Notes: generated from the letters alone by a model not told the origin. A stretch of DNA of 64,000 nt from Caballeronia arationis (GCF_001544975.2 NZ_FCOG02000029.1:20706-84705); one strand, 5' to 3'; numbered from the stretch's first letter, positions 26,584 to 38,861 are shown. Numbers and translations: made by a program.

Positions 26584-27771
26584 ATGTTCTTCACTCGCAA
26601 ACGCATCTACGCGGCGCTAGGCGCCACGCTCGTGGTCGCGGGCCTCGGTGGCTATACGGCGTGGCGCGGGCACGGCGACGCACCCGTGAACAGCGCGCAG
26701 GCCGCGGCCCACAGCGCGACGGCGACGGAAGTGGACGTCGCGACGGTGGTCTCGAAGACCATCACCGACTGGCAAAGCTACTCGGGCCGTCTCGAAGCCG
26801 TCGACAAGGTGGACATCCGTCCGCTCGTGCCGGGGACGATCGTCGCGGTGCATTTCAAGGACGGCGCGCTCGTGAAGAAGGGCGATCCGCTCTTCACGAT
26901 CGATCCGCGCCCGTACGTGGCCGAAGTCGATCGCGCGGCGGCGCAGCTCGCGGCTGCGCAGGCGCGCAACGGCTACACGTCGACGGATGCGGCACGCGCC
27001 GAGCGCCTGCTCACCGACAACGCGATTGCCAAGCGCGACTACGACGAGAAGCAGAACGCCGCACGCGAGGCCGTCGCGGGCGTGAAGTCCGCGCAGGCCG
27101 CGCTCGAAGCCGCGAAGATCAACCTGACCTACACGAACATCGTCGCGCCCGTGTCGGGCCGCGTGTCGCGTGCGGAGATGACGGTGGGCAACATCGTTTC
27201 GACCGGTGCGAACGCGCCGCTCCTGACGACGCTCGTGTCCGTCTCGCCGATCTACGCCTCGTTCGACGTCGACGAGCAAACCTACCTGCGCTATCTGAGC
27301 CGCGACTCGAAGGCGACGGTGCCGGTTTCGCTCGGCCTCGCGAACGAAGAAGGCTATTCGCGCGAAGGCGCGGTGGCGTCGGTCGACAACCGCATTGACA
27401 CGAGCTCGGGCACGATCCGCGTGCGTGCGTGCTTCGACAACGCCGACGGCTCGCTGCTGCCCGGTCTCTACGCGCGCATCAAGGTGGGCGGCGGCACGCC
27501 GCACGCGGCCGTGATGGTCGACGATGCCGCGATCGGCACCGACCAGGACAAGAAGTACGTGATGGTCGTCGACAAGGACAACCGCGTGCAGTATCGCGAA
27601 GTCACGCTCGGCACCCAGCACGAAGGCCTGCGCGTCATCACGAAGGGGCTGGAACCTGGCGAGCGCATCGTGGTGAACGGCCTGCAGCGCGTGCGTCCGA
27701 ACGATGTCGTGAAGGCGAACGGCGTCGCGATGGCGAACAACGCGCCGACGCCGGCGAAATCCGCGTCCTAA
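26584..27771 (+). CDS. bpeE: RND efflux periplasmic adaptor (BpeE/CeoA type)
   Basis: 395 residues, membrane-fusion protein. An N-terminal membrane segment or uncleaved leader (IYAALGATLVVAGLGGYTAW) is followed by the split lipoyl domain (VDKVDIRPLVPGTIVAVHFKD), the alpha-hairpin coiled coil around ADRAAAQ-like repeats and a beta-barrel region. It bridges the inner-membrane pump and outer-membrane channel encoded next. The ATG at 26584 follows llpE by 55 bases. Confidence 0.92.
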   Translation: MFFTRKRIYAALGATLVVAGLGGYTAWRGHGDAPVNSAQAAAHSATATEVDVATVVSKTITDWQSYSGRLEAVDKVDIRPLVPGTIVAVHFKDGALVKKGDPLFTIDPRPYVAEVDRAAAQLAAAQARNGYTSTDAARAERLLTDNAIAKRDYDEKQNAAREAVAGVKSAQAALEAAKINLTYTNIVAPVSGRVSRAEMTVGNIVSTGANAPLLTTLVSVSPIYASFDVDEQTYLRYLSRDSKATVPVSLGLANEEGYSREGAVASVDNRIDTSSGTIRVRACFDNADGSLLPGLYARIKVGGGTPHAAVMVDDAAIGTDQDKKYVMVVDKDNRVQYREVTLGTQHEGLRVITKGLEPGERIVVNGLQRVRPNDVVKANGVAMANNAPTPAKSAS

Positions 27772-27815
27772 TCGGGCGCCTCACGAGGGCGCTTCAAAAA
27801 GGCAATAGAACCGTC

Positions 27816-31013
<3,198 letters not shown>

Positions 31014-31018
31014 GGGAC

Positions 31019-32551
31019 ATGATGAACAAGTCGTTATCCAGACGATGGCTGGGGTTGTCGGGGCTTCTGGCGTCGCTGCTGGTGGTCGCGGGCTGCTCGC
31101 TCGCGCCGAACTACGAGAAGCCCGATGTGAACGCGCCGTCCGCGTTCAAGGAAACGCCGGTCGAGACGACAGCGTCCGCTGACAAGATCTCGCCCGCCGA
31201 AGCCGGCACGTGGAAGACCGCGGAGCCGTCGGAAGAAGTGATGCGCGGCGAATGGTGGACGATCTTCGGCGACGCGACGCTCAACGACCTGGAGCACCAG
31301 GCTGCCGACGCGAACCAGAACCTGAAGGCCGCGGCCGCGCGCGTGAAGGAAGCGCGTGCGATCAACCAGACGGCGCGCGCGGGACTCTTCCCGACCATCG
31401 ACGCGGGCTTCGGCCCGACGCGCGAGAAGCTTTCGCCGGCATCGCAGTTGCAGCCGCAAAACGTGAACGTGTCCCCGCAGACGTTGTGGCGCGCGCAGGC
31501 GAGCGCGTCGTACGAAGTGGATCTGTTTGGCCGCGTGGCATCGACCGTCGATGCCGCGAAGGCCGACACGCAGCAGAGCGAGGCGCTGTTCCGCTCGGTG
31601 CAACTGGCGCTGCAGGCGGACGTCGCGCAGAACTACTTCAACCTGCGCGAACTCGATGCCGAGATGGACGTGTTCACGCGCACGGTGACCTTGCGTGAAG
31701 AGGCGCTGAAGCTGGTGCAGCGGCGCTTCACCGAAGGCGATATCAGCGAACTCGACGTGGCGCGTGCGAAGTCCGAACTCGCGACAGCGCGTTCCGATGC
31801 GATGACGGTCCAGCGGTTGCGGGCGGCGTCCGAGCACGGTCTCGCGGTCCTGCTCGGCAAGGCGCCCGCGCAGTTCTCGATGGCGGCGAACCCTTTGAAG
31901 CCTGTCGAGATTCGCGTGCCGCCGGGGCTGCCTTCATCGTTGCTGGAGCGCCGGCCGGATATCGCAGCGGCCGAGCGCGCGATGGCGGCGGCGAATTCGC
32001 GGATCGGCGTGGCGAAGGCGGCGTTCTTTCCGTCGCTGACGCTGACGGGTGCGGGCGGTTTCGAGTCGGCGACGCTCGGCGACCTGTTCCAGTGGTCGAG
32101 CCGCACGTTCCTGCTCGGACCGCTCGTCGGCACGGCACTGTCGATGCCCATCTTCGATGGCGGCCGTCGCAAGGGCAACCTGGCGAACGCGCGCGCCGTG
32201 TACGAGGAGGATGTGGCGAATTACCGGCAGCAGGTGCTGGTCGCGTTCCAGGAGGTCGAGGACAACCTGTCGGACCTGCGCATCCTCGAAGGGCAGACGG
32301 GAACGCAGGCGGATGCAGTGAAGTCGTCGGCGCGCGCGGCGCAGTTGTCACGCACGCAGTACAACGAAGGCGCGGTGAATTATCTCGATGTGATCGATGC
32401 GGAGCGGACGGTCTTGCAGTCGCAGCGGATTGCCGTGCAGCTTTCCGGAACGCAGGCGATTGCCACCGTGAATCTCATTCGCGCGCTTGGCGGCGGGTGG
32501 GGCGATGCGATGCCCACGCCGGTTGTGGAGCCCTCGCTGGCCCAGCGGTGA
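31019..32551 (+). CDS. oprC: Outer-membrane efflux lipoprotein (OprC/OpcM, NodT family)
   Basis: 510 residues: a lipoprotein signal with lipobox in LLVVAGCS, then the two TolC-like repeats (DLEHQAADANQNLKAAAARV and later RPDIAAAERAMAAANSRIGV). It forms the trimeric exit channel for the RND pump. Two ATG codons in tandem at 31019 and 31022 are both possible, each behind GAGGGAC. It starts a few bases after the pump gene stop, so the operon is llpE-bpeE-bpeF-oprC. Confidence 0.93.
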   Translation: MMNKSLSRRWLGLSGLLASLLVVAGCSLAPNYEKPDVNAPSAFKETPVETTASADKISPAEAGTWKTAEPSEEVMRGEWWTIFGDATLNDLEHQAADANQNLKAAAARVKEARAINQTARAGLFPTIDAGFGPTREKLSPASQLQPQNVNVSPQTLWRAQASASYEVDLFGRVASTVDAAKADTQQSEALFRSVQLALQADVAQNYFNLRELDAEMDVFTRTVTLREEALKLVQRRFTEGDISELDVARAKSELATARSDAMTVQRLRAASEHGLAVLLGKAPAQFSMAANPLKPVEIRVPPGLPSSLLERRPDIAAAERAMAAANSRIGVAKAAFFPSLTLTGAGGFESATLGDLFQWSSRTFLLGPLVGTALSMPIFDGGRRKGNLANARAVYEEDVANYRQQVLVAFQEVEDNLSDLRILEGQTGTQADAVKSSARAAQLSRTQYNEGAVNYLDVIDAERTVLQSQRIAVQLSGTQAIATVNLIRALGGGWGDAMPTPVVEPSLAQR

Positions 32552-32557
32552 TCGGCG

Positions 32558-32595
32558 GGCGCGCGGAGCGGGTGTCGAACCTCGCTCCGCGCGCC
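32558..32595 (+). terminator. Hairpin after the efflux operon
   Basis: A perfect 13-bp stem GGCGCGCGGAGCG / CGCTCCGCGCGCC with a 12-base loop, six bases past the oprC stop. There is no T run, so it could be a terminator or a 3' end stabiliser. Confidence 0.5.
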
Positions 32596-32699
32596 AGTGC
32601 CCGAATTGTTCGCGAATACGAACATATGTCTTCACCTTCGGAACCTTTATCCGGCAGTGCACGCTCCGTAGAATTCAAATCATGGAATAGGAGCTTGCA

Positions 32700-32912
32700 A
32701 TGAGAGCCTTGATCGAAAGACAACTGTATCAACCGGCCGTCGTCCTGCCGATGCTCGTGCTCATGCGCCTGATGGTGACGCTCGACTTCAACCTCGCGCA
32801 GGTCACGCTGGTCGTCGTCGCAAAGAGTTCGCAGTATGTGTTCAAGGCGGTCTTCAGGCCGCGCGCGGGCCGCAGCGAAGCCCGCGCGATCTGCGGTCAC
32901 TGCCACTGCTGA
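32700..32912 (+). CDS. Small hypothetical protein
   Basis: 70 residues with a modest hydrophobic centre (QPAVVLPMLVLMRLMVTLDF) and a C-terminus rich in Arg and Cys (ICGHCHC). AGGAG precedes the ATG by six bases. It lies in the gap after the efflux operon and faces ppk2. No family recognised; the CxxCHC-type end could bind metal or be chance. Confidence 0.45.
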   Translation: MRALIERQLYQPAVVLPMLVLMRLMVTLDFNLAQVTLVVVAKSSQYVFKAVFRPRAGRSEARAICGHCHC

Positions 32913-32934
32913 AGCCGCGCACGCGCCCGGTCAA

Positions 32935-33831
32935 TCAATAAACTTCCGGCACTATCATGCTCTCGGGCACCGGCTGCCGCAGATAATCGTCGTTGTACAC
33001 GCGTGCCGGCAGGTCGATCGCGGGATGCTCGATCTCGTGATACGGCACCTGGGCGAGCAGATGGCTCATGCAGTTGAGCCGCGCGCGCTTCTTGTCTACC
33101 GCCTGTACCACCCACCACGGCGCCTCCGGAATGTGCGAGCGCTGCAGCATGATCTCCTTCGCCACCGTATAAGCCTCCCAGCGCCGACGGCTCTCCAGAT
33201 CCATCGGGCTCAACTTCCACTGTTTCAGCGGATCCTCGATGCGCGCCTGAAAGCGCACCTCCTGCTCGTCGTCGGTGATCGAGAACCAGTACTTGATGAT
33301 CTGGATGCCGCTTCGCACCAGCATCTTCTCGAACTCGGGCACCGAGCGGAAGAATTCCTCATACTCTTCGTCGCTGCAGAAATTCATCACGCGCTCGACG
33401 CCCGCGCGGTTGTACCAGCTCCGGTCGAACAGCACGATCTCGCCGCCCGCCGGCAGTTGCGACACGTAACGCTGGAAATACCACTGAGTGCGCTCGCGAT
33501 TGTTCGGCGCGGGCAGGGCGGCCACGCGGCACACCCGCGGATTGAGCCGCTGCGTGATGCGCTTGATCGCGCCGCCCTTGCCGGCGGCATCCCGCCCTTC
33601 GAAGATCACGACGAGCCGGTGCCCCGTATTCACCACCCAGTCCTGCAACTTGACGAGTTCACCCTGCAGCCGGAACAGCTCGCGGAAATAGAGCTTGCGC
33701 AATGCGCGCGATTCCTCGGTGAGCGCGCTGTCGCCGTCGAGCAGGCGATCGTCCAGTTCCATCTCGAGTTCTTCGTCGTAGCTGTCGATCAGGTCCGCTT
33801 CGAAGCGGCGCTGCCTGTCTTGCGAAATCAT
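32935..33831 (-). CDS. ppk2: Polyphosphate kinase 2
   Basis: 298 residues of the PPK2 family. The Walker A loop FEGRDAAGKGGAIKR is near residue 79 and the lid/Walker B segment FDRSWYNRAGVE near 137, with the C-terminal WWVVQAVDKKRARLN block. PPK2 enzymes transfer phosphate between polyphosphate and nucleoside (di)phosphates. Single-domain members of this length usually phosphorylate GDP or ADP; which one cannot be told here. It is transcribed alone, away from lhpI. Confidence 0.93.
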   Translation of the reverse strand: MISQDRQRRFEADLIDSYDEELEMELDDRLLDGDSALTEESRALRKLYFRELFRLQGELVKLQDWVVNTGHRLVVIFEGRDAAGKGGAIKRITQRLNPRVCRVAALPAPNNRERTQWYFQRYVSQLPAGGEIVLFDRSWYNRAGVERVMNFCSDEEYEEFFRSVPEFEKMLVRSGIQIIKYWFSITDDEQEVRFQARIEDPLKQWKLSPMDLESRRRWEAYTVAKEIMLQRSHIPEAPWWVVQAVDKKRARLNCMSHLLAQVPYHEIEHPAIDLPARVYNDDYLRQPVPESMIVPEVY

Positions 33832-34100
33832 GATGGGCTCCGTTGATGTGCTGGCGCGCGGCGCGATCCGGCTTGCGATCCCGCGGGGACGGCCGATTAT
33901 CCCGGTCGACGGTGTCAGGCGTGTGACGCGCGCCCTATTGGGGTCGATGCAATTTCGACGCGCTCTGCGCGACTAAGCAGCATCGTACTTCGACGCAGGC
34001 AGCATCGCATGCGAACCTTCCCGATGCGCCACCGCGGCGTCGGGCGCCGCGTCGATCGGTAGAATGGGCCGTTCCGTATCCAGCACGAGCGACCCTCACG

Positions 34101-35042
34101 ATGACCGACACGAAGCCCACCGCCATTCCCGTATTCGACGAAACCGAAACCGCCCGGCTTTTGCCCTTCGACCACCTCGTCGCGACGCTCGAAGTCACGA
34201 TGCTCGAGTACGCCGAAGGCCGCATCGCGAGCCCCGAGCGCATGGTGGTGCCGCTCGCCGAGGGCGCGGTGATGCTTTCGATGCCCGCAAGCGCGCTTGA
34301 TCTTGCGATGCACAAGCTCGTGAACGTGTGCCCGCGCAACCGCGCGCTCGGCCTGCCGACGATCCACGGCCAGGTCACGGCCTTCGACGCATCGACGGGT
34401 GTGCCGCAATTCATGCTCGACGGCCCCACGGTGACCGGCCGCCGCACCGCCGCGGTGACGATGCTCGGCATCCGCAGCCTTTTCGACCCCGCCCCCGGCG
34501 AGGTGCTGGTGATCGGCACCGGCAAGCAGGCGATCCATCACGTCGAAGCGCTGGCGCGCCTCTTTCCGGCGGCGCGCATCTCGATCGCGGGCTCGCAGCC
34601 TGGGCGCGCCGAGGCGTTTTGCGCCGCGCACGGGGATTTGTCCGCGAACCTGGCGCCGCTCGCGGGCGACATTCCCGATTCCGTCGACGTCGTCATCACG
34701 ACGACGACCAGCAAGACGCCGGTCTACACGCTCGCGGCGCGGCCGGGGCGGCTCGTCATCGGCGTAGGCGCGTTCACGCCCGACGCGGCGGAAATCGCGG
34801 CGTCGACGGTTCTGGCAAGCGACGTCTTCGTCGACGATCCCGCCGGCGCCCGCCACGAAGCAGGCGACCTGATCCAGGCGGGCATCGACTGGGACCTCGT
34901 GCAGCCGCTCGCCAGCGTGCTTCGTGACGACGCTCGGGCAGCGGCGCGCGGCGCACGGCCGCTGTTGCTCAAGACAGTGGGTTGCGCCGCGTGGGACCTC
35001 GCCGCATGCCGCGTCGCGCGAGACGTGTTGTCGAAACGGTGA
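34101..35042 (+). CDS. lhpI: Delta1-pyrroline-2-carboxylate/piperideine-2-carboxylate reductase-like (mu-crystallin family)
   Basis: 313 residues of the ornithine cyclodeaminase/mu-crystallin fold, with the NAD(P)-binding VLVIGTGKQAIHHVEALARL mid-protein and FMLDGPTVTGRRTAAVTMLG before it. The family member closest in pattern is LhpI, which reduces cyclic imines from hydroxyproline, D-proline or lysine breakdown. No proline-pathway genes adjoin, so the substrate is inferred. It is a distant relative of eutC at the left end of the window. Confidence 0.72.
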   Translation: MTDTKPTAIPVFDETETARLLPFDHLVATLEVTMLEYAEGRIASPERMVVPLAEGAVMLSMPASALDLAMHKLVNVCPRNRALGLPTIHGQVTAFDASTGVPQFMLDGPTVTGRRTAAVTMLGIRSLFDPAPGEVLVIGTGKQAIHHVEALARLFPAARISIAGSQPGRAEAFCAAHGDLSANLAPLAGDIPDSVDVVITTTTSKTPVYTLAARPGRLVIGVGAFTPDAAEIAASTVLASDVFVDDPAGARHEAGDLIQAGIDWDLVQPLASVLRDDARAAARGARPLLLKTVGCAAWDLAACRVARDVLSKR

Positions 35043-35127
35043 GCGCCGTCACGGTCGTTAAGACATTCGTCGCCTGGAATGCTCCTTGCTCACTTCCGAA
35101 CCCAGTTGCTTTAAACCGGATTGGACA

Positions 35128-35412
35128 ATGAACAGTCGACAAGACAATTGGGCGCCGTCGCGCGCCGCTTCATGGGACGCCACGACGGCGAGCGCGGACC
35201 GCGCGACACCGCCCGCCGCTTACTTCATCTCAGTGCTGGAACTGGCGACCGGAGAAAAGCTCGGCAACGACGAGCGCCTGCGCGCCGTCGCAATGCTGGA
35301 AGCGCAATTCGGCTCGGGCCGGCCGCGCACGCTGTCCGAGGCGGTGCGCATCTGCGCGGGCGCGATCGATTCGTCGACGCTGCAACGCATGGCACGCGGC
35401 GCCAAGGCGTAG
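35128..35412 (+). CDS. Hypothetical protein
   Basis: 94 residues starting MNSRQDNWAPSR. The N-terminal third is Ala/Ser/Thr-rich and probably disordered; the rest is helical (ELATGEKLGNDERLRAVAML, LSEAVRICAGAIDSSTLQRM). No signal peptide. No clear ribosome site is seen, but codon use resembles neighbours. Function unknown. Confidence 0.5.
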   Translation: MNSRQDNWAPSRAASWDATTASADRATPPAAYFISVLELATGEKLGNDERLRAVAMLEAQFGSGRPRTLSEAVRICAGAIDSSTLQRMARGAKA

Positions 35413-35463
35413 CTATTTTCCATGCGCTGGTAACAAACGCGCGGTTTGCTCGGCTAATCGCGC

Positions 35464-36018
35464 TCAGCACGCCCGTACGCGCAGGCGCCAGTGCGCGTCC
35501 CCGCCGACGATCGTGACCGGCGCGAGCGGCTCCAGGTCCATCGCGTAGACCGACGCGAGCGGCGCGTCCAGCACGCGCGCGAGCATGATCTTGATCACGA
35601 TCGCATGCGTGACGATTACATGCGGCTCGCGTCGCGCATAACGATCGAGCCCGGCCATCACGCGTGTCGCGAGATGCTCGATGCTTTCACCGCCATGCGG
35701 CGCGCTCGCGGGATCGGACAGCCACGCCGCGAGTCCCCGCGGATCTTCTTCGTGCACATCCCGAATCGAACGACCGTGCCATCGGCCATAGTCGAGATCG
35801 TCGAATGACGGATCAACCTTCGCGTCCACTGCGAGCGACGCCGCCGTTTCCCGCGCCGCCCGCGCCGGGCTCGTGACGACGCGCCGTCCGCCCGTCCCAA
35901 GCCGGTCGGCTAGGCCGGCGCAATCGGCCGGATCGATCGGGTCGTCGCGCGAGGGGAAGATGCCTGCCTTCATCGCGTGTGTCGCTGCGTGGCATAGCAG
36001 GATCAATTCGGTGTTCAT
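35464..36018 (-). CDS. Histidine-phosphatase-family protein, possible alpha-ribazole phosphatase relative
   Basis: 184 residues of the histidine phosphatase superfamily. The catalytic His10 is present, but the N-terminal RHG motif reads CHAAT, so the phosphate-binding Arg is Cys9. TSPARAARETA, HGGESIEHLA and VTHAIVIK supply the other family positions. It is divergent from the cobalamin-riboswitch-controlled cbtBA genes, so a role like CobC (dephosphorylating alpha-ribazole phosphate or adenosylcobalamin phosphate) is tempting. The altered motif makes activity uncertain. Confidence 0.65.
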   Translation of the reverse strand: MNTELILLCHAATHAMKAGIFPSRDDPIDPADCAGLADRLGTGGRRVVTSPARAARETAASLAVDAKVDPSFDDLDYGRWHGRSIRDVHEEDPRGLAAWLSDPASAPHGGESIEHLATRVMAGLDRYARREPHVIVTHAIVIKIMLARVLDAPLASVYAMDLEPLAPVTIVGGDAHWRLRVRAC

Positions 36019-36074
36019 CGCGTGAATCCTTGGTAGATGCTTTACTTTGCCGTCGATCCTCCTAGAATGGCAAG

Positions 36075-36172
36075 CTTGCAGTGCGAGGAAGTCGGTGAAA
36101 ACCCGGCACGGTCGCGCCACTGTGAGCGTGTGTGCCGATGCGGCGCGCGCGCGAGTCAGACCCCCGCTGCAT
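36075..36172 (+). ncRNA. Cobalamin riboswitch upstream of cbtBA (short variant)
   Basis: Blocks of the B12 element are visible in order: GGAAGTCGGTGAAAACCCGG at about 36087, the B12-box-like GCCACTGTGAGC at 36116-36127, and AGTCAGACCCCCGCTGC at about 36154. The 5' part is shorter than in the other copies of the window. cbtB starts about 50 bases downstream. Expected effect: cobalt uptake is shut off when cobalamin is abundant. Confidence 0.8.
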
Positions 36173-36220
36173 CCTTCCTTCATCTTCATCTGTCGGGACG
36201 TGCATTCCCTGGAGAACGAC

Positions 36221-36457
36221 ATGAATCCTCTCGCAGCTTCCGCCCATGGCGGCGCCGCAGTTTCGCCCGCAAACGATGCACCGATACCCATTCCGGTGCG
36301 TGAAGTGCTTCCCTGGGCCATCTTCATCGGCCTCATCCTGCTGATCGCGATCTACTTCGTCGGCGCGGAGCAGGGCGCGACATCGATTTTCTCGGGCACC
36401 TACATCCACGAATTCGTCCACGACGGGCGCCATCTGCTCGGCTTTCCCTGTCACTGA
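36221..36457 (+). CDS. cbtB: Cobalt transporter small subunit CbtB
   Basis: 78 residues with one membrane span (VLPWAIFIGLILLIAIYFVG) and a His-rich C-terminus HEFVHDGRHLLGFPCH that is the CbtB signature and a likely metal ligand set. GGAG precedes the ATG by six bases. It pairs with CbtA, encoded nine bases downstream. Confidence 0.9.
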   Translation: MNPLAASAHGGAAVSPANDAPIPIPVREVLPWAIFIGLILLIAIYFVGAEQGATSIFSGTYIHEFVHDGRHLLGFPCH

Positions 36458-36466
36458 GGACGCACG

Positions 36467-37270
36467 ATGATTCGCAATCTGTTGATACGCGGCATGATCG
36501 CGGGACTGGTCGCGGGCCTCGTCGGCTTCGGGTTCGCGAGGACGTTCGGCGAGCCGTCGGTCGCACGCGCAATCGCGTTCGAGGCGCAGCATGAGCACGC
36601 GGAGGAGAACGCCGGACATTCGCACGATCATGCAGCAGCCGGCTCGCAGCCGGGGCAGGCGGCCGCATCCCACGACCACGGCGACGAAGAGGAACTCGTG
36701 AGTCGCGGCACGCAGGCAGGACTCGGGCTGCTCACGGGCGTCGCGGTGTTCGGCACGGCGCTCGGCGGGCTGTTCTCGCTCGTCTTTGCATTCGCGTATG
36801 GACGCCTCGGCGCCTTGCGCACACGCGGCACGTCGGCGTTGCTTGCGCTCTTCGGCTTCGTGAGCATCGCGATCGTGCCGTTCATCAAGTACCCGCCGAA
36901 TCCGCCGGCGGTCGGCAATCCGGAGACGATCGGCCCGCGCACGGCGCTCTTCTTCGGGATGGTTGCGATCTCGATCGCTTCGACGGTGCTCGCGGTGTAT
37001 CTGCAAAGGCGCATGCGCGGGCAGCACGGCGAATGGAACGCCACTTTGATCGCGGGCGCCGCGTATATCGTCGTGATCGCGATCGCGCAGTTCGGGCTGC
37101 CTTCCATTGATGAAGTCCCGGCGGACTTCTCGGCTTCGCTGCTGTGGAATTTCCGCATCGCGGCGGTCGGCATTCAGGCGCTGCTCTGGACCACGCTCGG
37201 GCTCGTCTTCGGCCCGCTTGCCGCGCGCGAGCTGGAACGCGCCCCGGTGCGGCGCGTGGCGCACGCCTAG
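36467..37270 (+). CDS. cbtA: Cobalt transporter subunit CbtA
   Basis: 267 residues, five predicted membrane segments and a His/Glu-rich extramembrane loop (EHAEENAGHSHDHAAAG, SHDHGDEEEL) after the first span, as in CbtA. With CbtB it forms a predicted cobalt importer tied to B12 genes. Its stop overlaps the last bases of the facing DUF1289 gene by four bases. Confidence 0.92.
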   Translation: MIRNLLIRGMIAGLVAGLVGFGFARTFGEPSVARAIAFEAQHEHAEENAGHSHDHAAAGSQPGQAAASHDHGDEEELVSRGTQAGLGLLTGVAVFGTALGGLFSLVFAFAYGRLGALRTRGTSALLALFGFVSIAIVPFIKYPPNPPAVGNPETIGPRTALFFGMVAISIASTVLAVYLQRRMRGQHGEWNATLIAGAAYIVVIAIAQFGLPSIDEVPADFSASLLWNFRIAAVGIQALLWTTLGLVFGPLAARELERAPVRRVAHA

Positions 37271-37566
37271 CTCTCGTTCTGCGGCTCGGCCGAGGCGAAA
37301 GGCGGCTCCTCTGCGAGCCGCCTTTTTTCATGCCGCGCTACGAGCGTATCGAAGAGCGCGAGCTTCGCCGTATCGTCCATCGTCTTCCACGCCTTGATTT
37401 CCGCGCGATCCCTGAAGCAGCCTTCGCAGAGGCCCGTTGCCTGATCGAGGCGGCACACGTTCGTGCACGGCGATCCGATGGGCTGCTGCGATTTCGCGCG
37501 CTCGATCGTGAAGGCGAGTTCGAGCGGCGGTTCTTTTTCGGCGATCGTTGCAGTCGTCATTGTCAT
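37267..37566 (-). CDS. DUF1289 protein, translationally coupled to cobB
   Basis: 99 residues with the DUF1289 Cys pattern CTNVCRLDQATGLCEGCFRD (four Cys, likely metal or Fe-S site) in the centre and a basic helical tail. The ATG at 37566 overlaps the cobB stop as ATGA, which both decides the start and puts the gene in the cobA-cobE-cobO-cobB operon. DUF1289 proteins are widespread and of unknown function. Confidence 0.85.
   Translation of the reverse strand: MTMTTATIAEKEPPLELAFTIERAKSQQPIGSPCTNVCRLDQATGLCEGCFRDRAEIKAWKTMDDTAKLALFDTLVARHEKRRLAEEPPFASAEPQNES
37299..37328 (+). terminator. Terminator of cbtBA, inside the facing DUF1289 gene
   Basis: A 10-bp stem AAGGCGGCTC / GAGCCGCCTT with a six-base loop, followed by five to six T. 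It lies inside the 3' coding end of the convergent DUF1289 gene, so one sequence serves as codons on one strand and a terminator on the other. Confidence 0.85.
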
Positions 37567-38861
37567 AGCGGTTCGCCGCGAAAGAGCGCGGCAGCGGCAG
37601 CCGGATTCGACGGCCAGTAAGCGTGCATGTAGGTCGCCGTGACCGGTCCGTGCCGGTACAGGGCTTCGCCTGCCGCGCCGGTGGTCGCGTGCGTCGCGGT
37701 GAGACGCGGCTGCATCGGCGTGGCGACGCTCGAGTAGTGGAACGTGTGGCCGGTCAGCGTGCCGTGCGATGTTTCGATGCGCTGCATCGCGAGCCTTGAG
37801 AGGCGCGGCTGCATCGCGGCTTCGCCGGGAAGCAGGCCGAGCATCGCGTGCTGCGTGCCGTCGATGGTCTTCAGCGCGTCGAGCAGATAAAGCATGCCGC
37901 CGCATTCGGCGACAACGTTCCTTCCGCGCTGCGTGTGCATCCTGATCGAGGCCGCCGTCCGTGTATTGCGCGCGAGCGTCGCCGCGTGCAGTTCGGGATA
38001 GCCGCCGGGCAGATAGAGCGCGTCGGCATCGTCGGGCACGGGTTCGTCGGCGAGCGGCGAGAACGCTTCGATACGTGCGCCCATCGCGCGAAGCAGGTCG
38101 AGGTTCGCGGGATAGATGAACGAGAACGCGGCATCGCGTGCGATGGCGATGCGCATGCCGTCGAGAAGACGCGGTGGGTCGTCCAGCGCCTGGTCCTCGA
38201 ATGCGATCGCGGGCGGCAGTTCGCGGAGTGCTGTCTCGCCGATGGCATCGGCTGCACGATCGAGACGCGCGTCCAGATCGGCGATTTCCGCCGCCTGCGT
38301 CAGACCGAGATGGCGGTCGGGCAGCGCGATGTCGGCGGCATTCGACAGATGCCCGCAATAGCGCAGGCCTTCGGGCAACGCCTCGCCGACCATCTGCGCA
38401 TGCCGCGCGGACGCCACCTTGTTCGCGAGCACGCCATGAAACGGCAACTCGGGACGATAGCGCGCGAGCCCGAACGCGACCGCGCCAAAGGTCTGCGCCA
38501 TGCCGTGCGCGCCGATCACGGCGAGCACCGGCACGCCGAACGCGATGGCGAGATCCGCGCTGCTCGGCGTGCCGTCGAAGAGACCCATCACGCCTTCGAT
38601 CAGGATCAGGTCGGCATCGCGCGCGGCCCGGGCAAGCAGGGCACGGCACGCGTCGATCCCCACCATCCAGAGATGCAGCGAGTAGACGGGCGACCCCGAC
38701 GCGCGTTCGAGAATCATCGGGTCGAGGAAGTCGGGACCCGTCTTGAACACGCGCACGCGCAGGCCTTGCCGCGTGTGATGCCGCGCGAGCGCTGCGGTGA
38801 CCGTCGTCTTGCCCTGGTGCGATGCGGGCGCGCTGATAAAAAGGGCGGGGCAGGTGTGCAT
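37563..38861 (-). CDS. cobB: Cobyrinic acid a,c-diamide synthase CobB/CbiA
   Basis: 432 residues: an N-terminal DTBS-like ATPase domain with ISAPASHQGKTTVTAALARH and a C-terminal class-I glutaminase domain with the nucleophile Cys in NVVAECGGMLYL near residue 320. It amidates the a and c side chains of (hydrogeno)byrinic or cobyrinic acid with glutamine and ATP. The ATG at 38861 lies 14 bases after the cobO stop. Confidence 0.94.
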   Translation of the reverse strand: MHTCPALFISAPASHQGKTTVTAALARHHTRQGLRVRVFKTGPDFLDPMILERASGSPVYSLHLWMVGIDACRALLARAARDADLILIEGVMGLFDGTPSSADLAIAFGVPVLAVIGAHGMAQTFGAVAFGLARYRPELPFHGVLANKVASARHAQMVGEALPEGLRYCGHLSNAADIALPDRHLGLTQAAEIADLDARLDRAADAIGETALRELPPAIAFEDQALDDPPRLLDGMRIAIARDAAFSFIYPANLDLLRAMGARIEAFSPLADEPVPDDADALYLPGGYPELHAATLARNTRTAASIRMHTQRGRNVVAECGGMLYLLDALKTIDGTQHAMLGLLPGEAAMQPRLSRLAMQRIETSHGTLTGHTFHYSSVATPMQPRLTATHATTGAAGEALYRHGPVTATYMHAYWPSNPAAAAALFRGEPL

